Shown here: positions 61,818 to 64,000 of the stretch, in pieces
How positions within the stretch are numbered: the first letter of the stretch is position 1
How the letters are laid out: the number at the start of each line of letters is the position of its first letter
Assembly: GCF_023073335.1 (NCBI RefSeq)
Contig: NZ_JADPJG010000002.1
Span: forward strand, 477,881-541,880
DNA length: 64,000 nucleotides
From: Bradyrhizobium sp. 21
Lineage (GTDB): Bacteria > Pseudomonadota > Alphaproteobacteria > Rhizobiales > Xanthobacteraceae
Reading direction: 5' to 3'
Program-made: the position numbers and the translations under genes
Notes under the pieces: generated by a model
The model's input: the letters and a program-made list of their open reading frames with translations, nothing else
What the model was told of the DNA's origin: nothing
The model's database searches: none

Positions 61818-63239
61818 ATGAACGGCGATCCCTGCCTGCTGTCCGCAACCGAACTGCGCGGCCTGATTGCGACAAAGCAGATATCCCCCGTCGAGCTCAC
61901 CCGCGCCGTGCTCGCCCGCGCCGATGCGCTCCAGCCCGAGCTGAACTGCTTCATTACCCTGTGCGGCGACGAGGCGCTTGCCGAGGCCCGCGCCGCCGAG
62001 CGCAGCATGATGGCCGGCGAGCCGCTCGGCCTGCTCCATGGCATCCCCGTCACCGTCAAGGACATCGTCAACACCAGGGGCGTCAAGACCACCTTCGGCG
62101 CCGTTCCCTACAAGGACAACGTGCCCACCGAGGACGCGGTGGCGGTGGCGCGGCTGCGCAGCGCGGGCGCAATCCTGATCGGCAAGACCACGACGCCGGA
62201 ATTCGGCAGCAAGTGCCTGACGGATTCGCCCCTGTTCGGCCGCACTCGCAATGCGTGGGACGCCTGCCGCTCCTCCGGCGGCTCCAGCGGCGGCGCGGCG
62301 GTGGCGGTGGCGAGCGGCATCGCACCGCTGGCGATCGCGACCGACGGCGGCGGTTCGACCAGAATTCCCGCCGCCTGCAACGGCGTGGTCGGCCTCAAGC
62401 AGAGCAACGGAATCATCCCGCATAGTCAGGCTCTCGACGTGTTCGGCAACCAGACCTATGTCACGCCGATGACGCGCACCGTCGCCGACACCGCGCTGAT
62501 GATGCAGGCCATGGCAGGCGAGGACCCTGTCGATCCGTGGTCGATCGGCTTTCCCGTGCCCGATTTCATCGGCACCGCCGCCCCGCGAGGCGATCTGCGC
62601 GGGCAGCGGATCCTGTACTGCCTGACGCCGCCCGGACGTCCGGTGTCCGCGGAAGTCGAAGCCAGCTTCAAGGCGAGCCTCGACCGGCTGGCGGGCCTTG
62701 GCGCCGAGCTCGAGGAATTCTCCGGCGAGGGCTTTGACATCGAGCCGATCTGGCGCGCCATCAACCACACGGTCTGGCGCACGCGCTTTGCCAAGCTCGC
62801 GGCCGAGCACGGGGAGGCGCTGAGCGAGGCCTTCCTGAAGCAGCTTGCGCTCGCCACCGACGTCAGCGGCGTCGCCTATCAGGAGGCGATGTTCGCGCGC
62901 ACCGCGCTGTTCCGCCGGGTGCAATCCTTGCTTGCGCGCGGGCACTTCCTGGCGATGCCGACCCTCACCCGCACCGCGCTGCCGATCAAGCAGGATCTGT
63001 TCGGCACCATCGAGATCGACGGCCAGCATTTCGACAGCGTCCGGCCGCACTGGTTCCCCTGGACCATGCCGTTCAACATGACCGGGCATCCCGCGATCAG
63101 CCTGCCCTGCGGCTTCGGCCGCGACGGCCTGCCGATCGGCCTGCAGCTCGTCGGCCGCTTCCGCGCTGATGCGGATTTGCTGCGCGTGAGTGCGCTGTTC
63201 GAGGCCTCGCACGACCTTCTGTCCCGCTGGCCGGCCTGA
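61818..63239 (+). CDS. Amidase (amidase signature family)
   Basis: 473 aa hydrolase of C-N bonds. The Ser-cisSer-Lys triad is visible: K81 (PVTVKDIVN), S156 (SSGGSSGGAA) and nucleophile S180 (TDGGGSTRIPA). Length matches GatA-like amidases, but no gatB or gatC is nearby. A GTG two codons upstream (61812) is an alternative start. The frame is open back to 60738 through the LysR gene, which is not coding in this direction. Next to a peptide-type transporter, it may cleave an imported amide or small peptide derivative. Confidence 0.88.
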   Translation: MNGDPCLLSATELRGLIATKQISPVELTRAVLARADALQPELNCFITLCGDEALAEARAAERSMMAGEPLGLLHGIPVTVKDIVNTRGVKTTFGAVPYKDNVPTEDAVAVARLRSAGAILIGKTTTPEFGSKCLTDSPLFGRTRNAWDACRSSGGSSGGAAVAVASGIAPLAIATDGGGSTRIPAACNGVVGLKQSNGIIPHSQALDVFGNQTYVTPMTRTVADTALMMQAMAGEDPVDPWSIGFPVPDFIGTAAPRGDLRGQRILYCLTPPGRPVSAEVEASFKASLDRLAGLGAELEEFSGEGFDIEPIWRAINHTVWRTRFAKLAAEHGEALSEAFLKQLALATDVSGVAYQEAMFARTALFRRVQSLLARGHFLAMPTLTRTALPIKQDLFGTIEIDGQHFDSVRPHWFPWTMPFNMTGHPAISLPCGFGRDGLPIGLQLVGRFRADADLLRVSALFEASHDLLSRWPA

Positions 63240-63254
63240 GCAGATGGGCATGCA

Positions 63255-63314
63255 GCAAAGGACTTGTTTGCAAAGGACTTGTCTGCACAGGGCTTGCCTG
63301 CAAAGGACTTGCCT
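63255..63314. repeat. Four tandem 15-bp units
   Basis: Units GCAAAGGACTTGTTT, GCAAAGGACTTGTCT, GCACAGGGCTTGCCT and GCAAAGGACTTGCCT, immediately downstream of the amidase. Length is a multiple of three, but no gene is seen in them. Confidence 0.8.
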
Positions 63315-63365
63315 CCGGCGCCCGGACATGTTGATCGTGCCGCGGATGAGCCCTGAAGCCGAGCA

Positions 63366-63579
63366 CGCATGAGCGTATTTGTCCTGATGCGGCATGGCGC
63401 CCGCAATCTCCTCGGTGTCGTCCTGGCGAAAGCCAGGACCCATACCGCGGAATTTATCGATGCCGAGCGGTGCCAGTACCGAACGAACAGTCTTCGCCAA
63501 ACCGCTCCCTGGGGTTATGGGTCTTGGCCTTCGCCAGGACGACGTCGAGAGCTCGTGAGCGCATGAGCGTATTTGTCCT
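63366..63579. repeat. 20-bp direct repeats flanking the insertion
   Basis: CGCATGAGCGTATTTGTCCT is present at 63366-63385 and 63560-63579. The second copy contains the real start codon of the permease (63563). The first gives a chimeric 65-codon frame that runs into the inserted repeat. Confidence 0.85.
63417..63543. mobile_element. MITE-like element with 28-bp terminal inverted repeats (family 3)
   Basis: Left end 63417-63444 begins GTCGTCCTGGCGA; right end 63516-63543 finishes TCGCCAGGACGAC. The two 28-base ends pair with two mismatches. The left end can also fold on itself (TCCTGGC/GCCAGGA). 127 bp, non-coding, no transposase. It differs from families 1 and 2. Confidence 0.75.
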
Positions 63580-64000
63580 CCGACGTCTGCTTACCTTGCT
63601 GGCGACGCTGGTCGGCGCCTCCGTGATCATCTTCCTGGTGCTGGACGCGCTTCCCGGCAACGCCGCGCAGATGCTGATGGGTGCCGATGCGTCAGTGGAT
63701 GCGGTGCGGGCGCTCACCGTCAAGCTCGGGCTCGACCAGCCGCTGGCGGTTCGCTATTTGCAGTGGATCAAAGGGCTCCTGATCGGCGATCTCGGCAACT
63801 CCTATGTCTACGGTACGCCGGTCGGCAGCCTGATCGCGGAGCGGCTGGTGCTGACCATTCCGCTCGCGATCATGTCCATGCTGATCACGGTCACGCTGGC
63901 GCTCTCGGCCGGCATCTACACCGCCGCCAACCACAACAAGCTCGGCGATGTCGGCGTGATGTCGTTGACGCAGGTGGGCATCGCGCTGCCGAATTTCTGG
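63563..64000 (+). CDS. ABC transporter permease, dipeptide/oligopeptide type (DppB-like), 5' part
   Basis: First 146 residues; the gene runs off the window. MSVFVLRRLLTLLATLVGAS is the first membrane segment with the FxxRRLL start of DppB proteins. VLDALPGNAA, LGLDQPLAVRYLQWIKGLLIGDLGNSY and VGSLIAERLVLTIPLAIMS are the conserved periplasmic and second-segment regions. Likely part of a peptide or related nutrient importer next to the amidase. Its start codon region is duplicated upstream by an insertion (63366-63385), which may have changed its promoter. Confidence 0.88.
   Translation, partial: MSVFVLRRLLTLLATLVGASVIIFLVLDALPGNAAQMLMGADASVDAVRALTVKLGLDQPLAVRYLQWIKGLLIGDLGNSYVYGTPVGSLIAERLVLTIPLAIMSMLITVTLALSAGIYTAANHNKLGDVGVMSLTQVGIALPNFW

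Larger units (their letters stand above)
63240..63562. other. 323-base gap: tandem repeat, duplicated gene start and palindromic insertion
   Basis: No gene is accepted here. 63255-63314 holds four 15-base tandem units. 63366-63385 duplicates the first 17 coding bases plus 3 upstream bases of the permease gene. 63417-63543 is a 127-bp terminal-inverted-repeat element. Together this looks like debris of a small insertion at the start of the transporter gene. Confidence 0.7.

Noticed and set aside
61818..63239. GatA subunit of glutamyl-tRNA amidotransferase
   Set aside because: The amidase triad is shared, but gatB and gatC are missing and the neighbours are a LysR regulator and a peptide-type transporter.
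63255..63314. Possible CRISPR array
   Set aside because: The 15-base units are directly adjacent with no spacers and no cas genes are in the window.
63369..63566. 65-codon frame starting MSVFVL
   Set aside because: Its first codons are a duplicate of the permease start and the rest is the palindromic insertion; it is a chimera, not a gene.

Overview
The window looks like a chromosomal segment of a Bradyrhizobium-type alphaproteobacterium (inference). The sequence is GC-rich and dense in ABC uptake systems and catabolic enzymes. It also carries several short palindromic or terminal-inverted-repeat elements of the kind scattered through Bradyrhizobium genomes. I see no rRNA, tRNA, CRISPR array, transposase or prophage gene. 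Most operons are tightly packed, with many 4-base ATGA or GTGA stop/start overlaps.

Layout. 1-192 is the tail of a NYN/OST-HTH-like protein. 277-5920 (+) holds adenine deaminase followed by the glyoxylate-to-glycerate route (gcl, hyi, glxR). 6035-10962 is mixed: a DUF1236 protein, a VanZ-like protein, a split ThDP decarboxylase divergent from a D-2-hydroxyacid dehydrogenase, an orphan FlgC-like protein, a 70-residue protein and a GNAT acetyltransferase. 10969-13326 (-) is a large Orn/Lys/Arg decarboxylase. 13428-17147 (-) is a three-subunit molybdenum aldehyde oxidoreductase (PaoABC type). 17327-22027 (-) is an operon of acyl-CoA ligase, TetR, Baeyer-Villiger monooxygenase and a DsbA/HCCA-isomerase-like protein. 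It is divergent from a complete branched-chain-type ABC transporter (22199-26926, +). 27090-28478 holds a small protein and a YeiH-family exporter.

28525-37270 is the most unusual part. On the minus strand lie an NrtA/SsuA/TauA-type ABC transporter with an oversized binding protein, a Crp/Fnr regulator and a DUF971 protein. On the plus strand lie ferredoxin-NADP reductase, an AprA-like flavoprotein, an AprB-like 2x[4Fe-4S] ferredoxin and a HEAT-repeat protein. Together these can form a chain NADPH > FNR > ferredoxin > flavoprotein, acting on something brought in by the transporter. A 9-base motif, AACTAAT(T/C)G, occurs in the intergenic spaces of this cluster four times. The substrate is unknown; an organosulfur compound is one hypothesis.

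37382-47155 (+) is an aldose oxidation operon: a FAH-family protein, a YtfQRT/YjfF-type transporter, a GntR regulator, a galactose/arabinose 1-dehydrogenase, aldose 1-epimerase and an SMP-30 lactonase. 47229-51243 is ChvE-GguA-GguB. 51318-60781 is a polyol operon: HAD phosphatase, SorC-type regulator, SmoEFGK-type transporter, SDR dehydrogenase, FGGY kinase and PfkB kinase. 60795-64000 has a LysR regulator divergent from an amidase. The 5' part of a DppB-type permease follows; its start is duplicated around a palindromic insertion.

In four operons the binding-protein gene is separated from the next transporter gene by a stem-loop. This is consistent with making more binding protein than membrane components.
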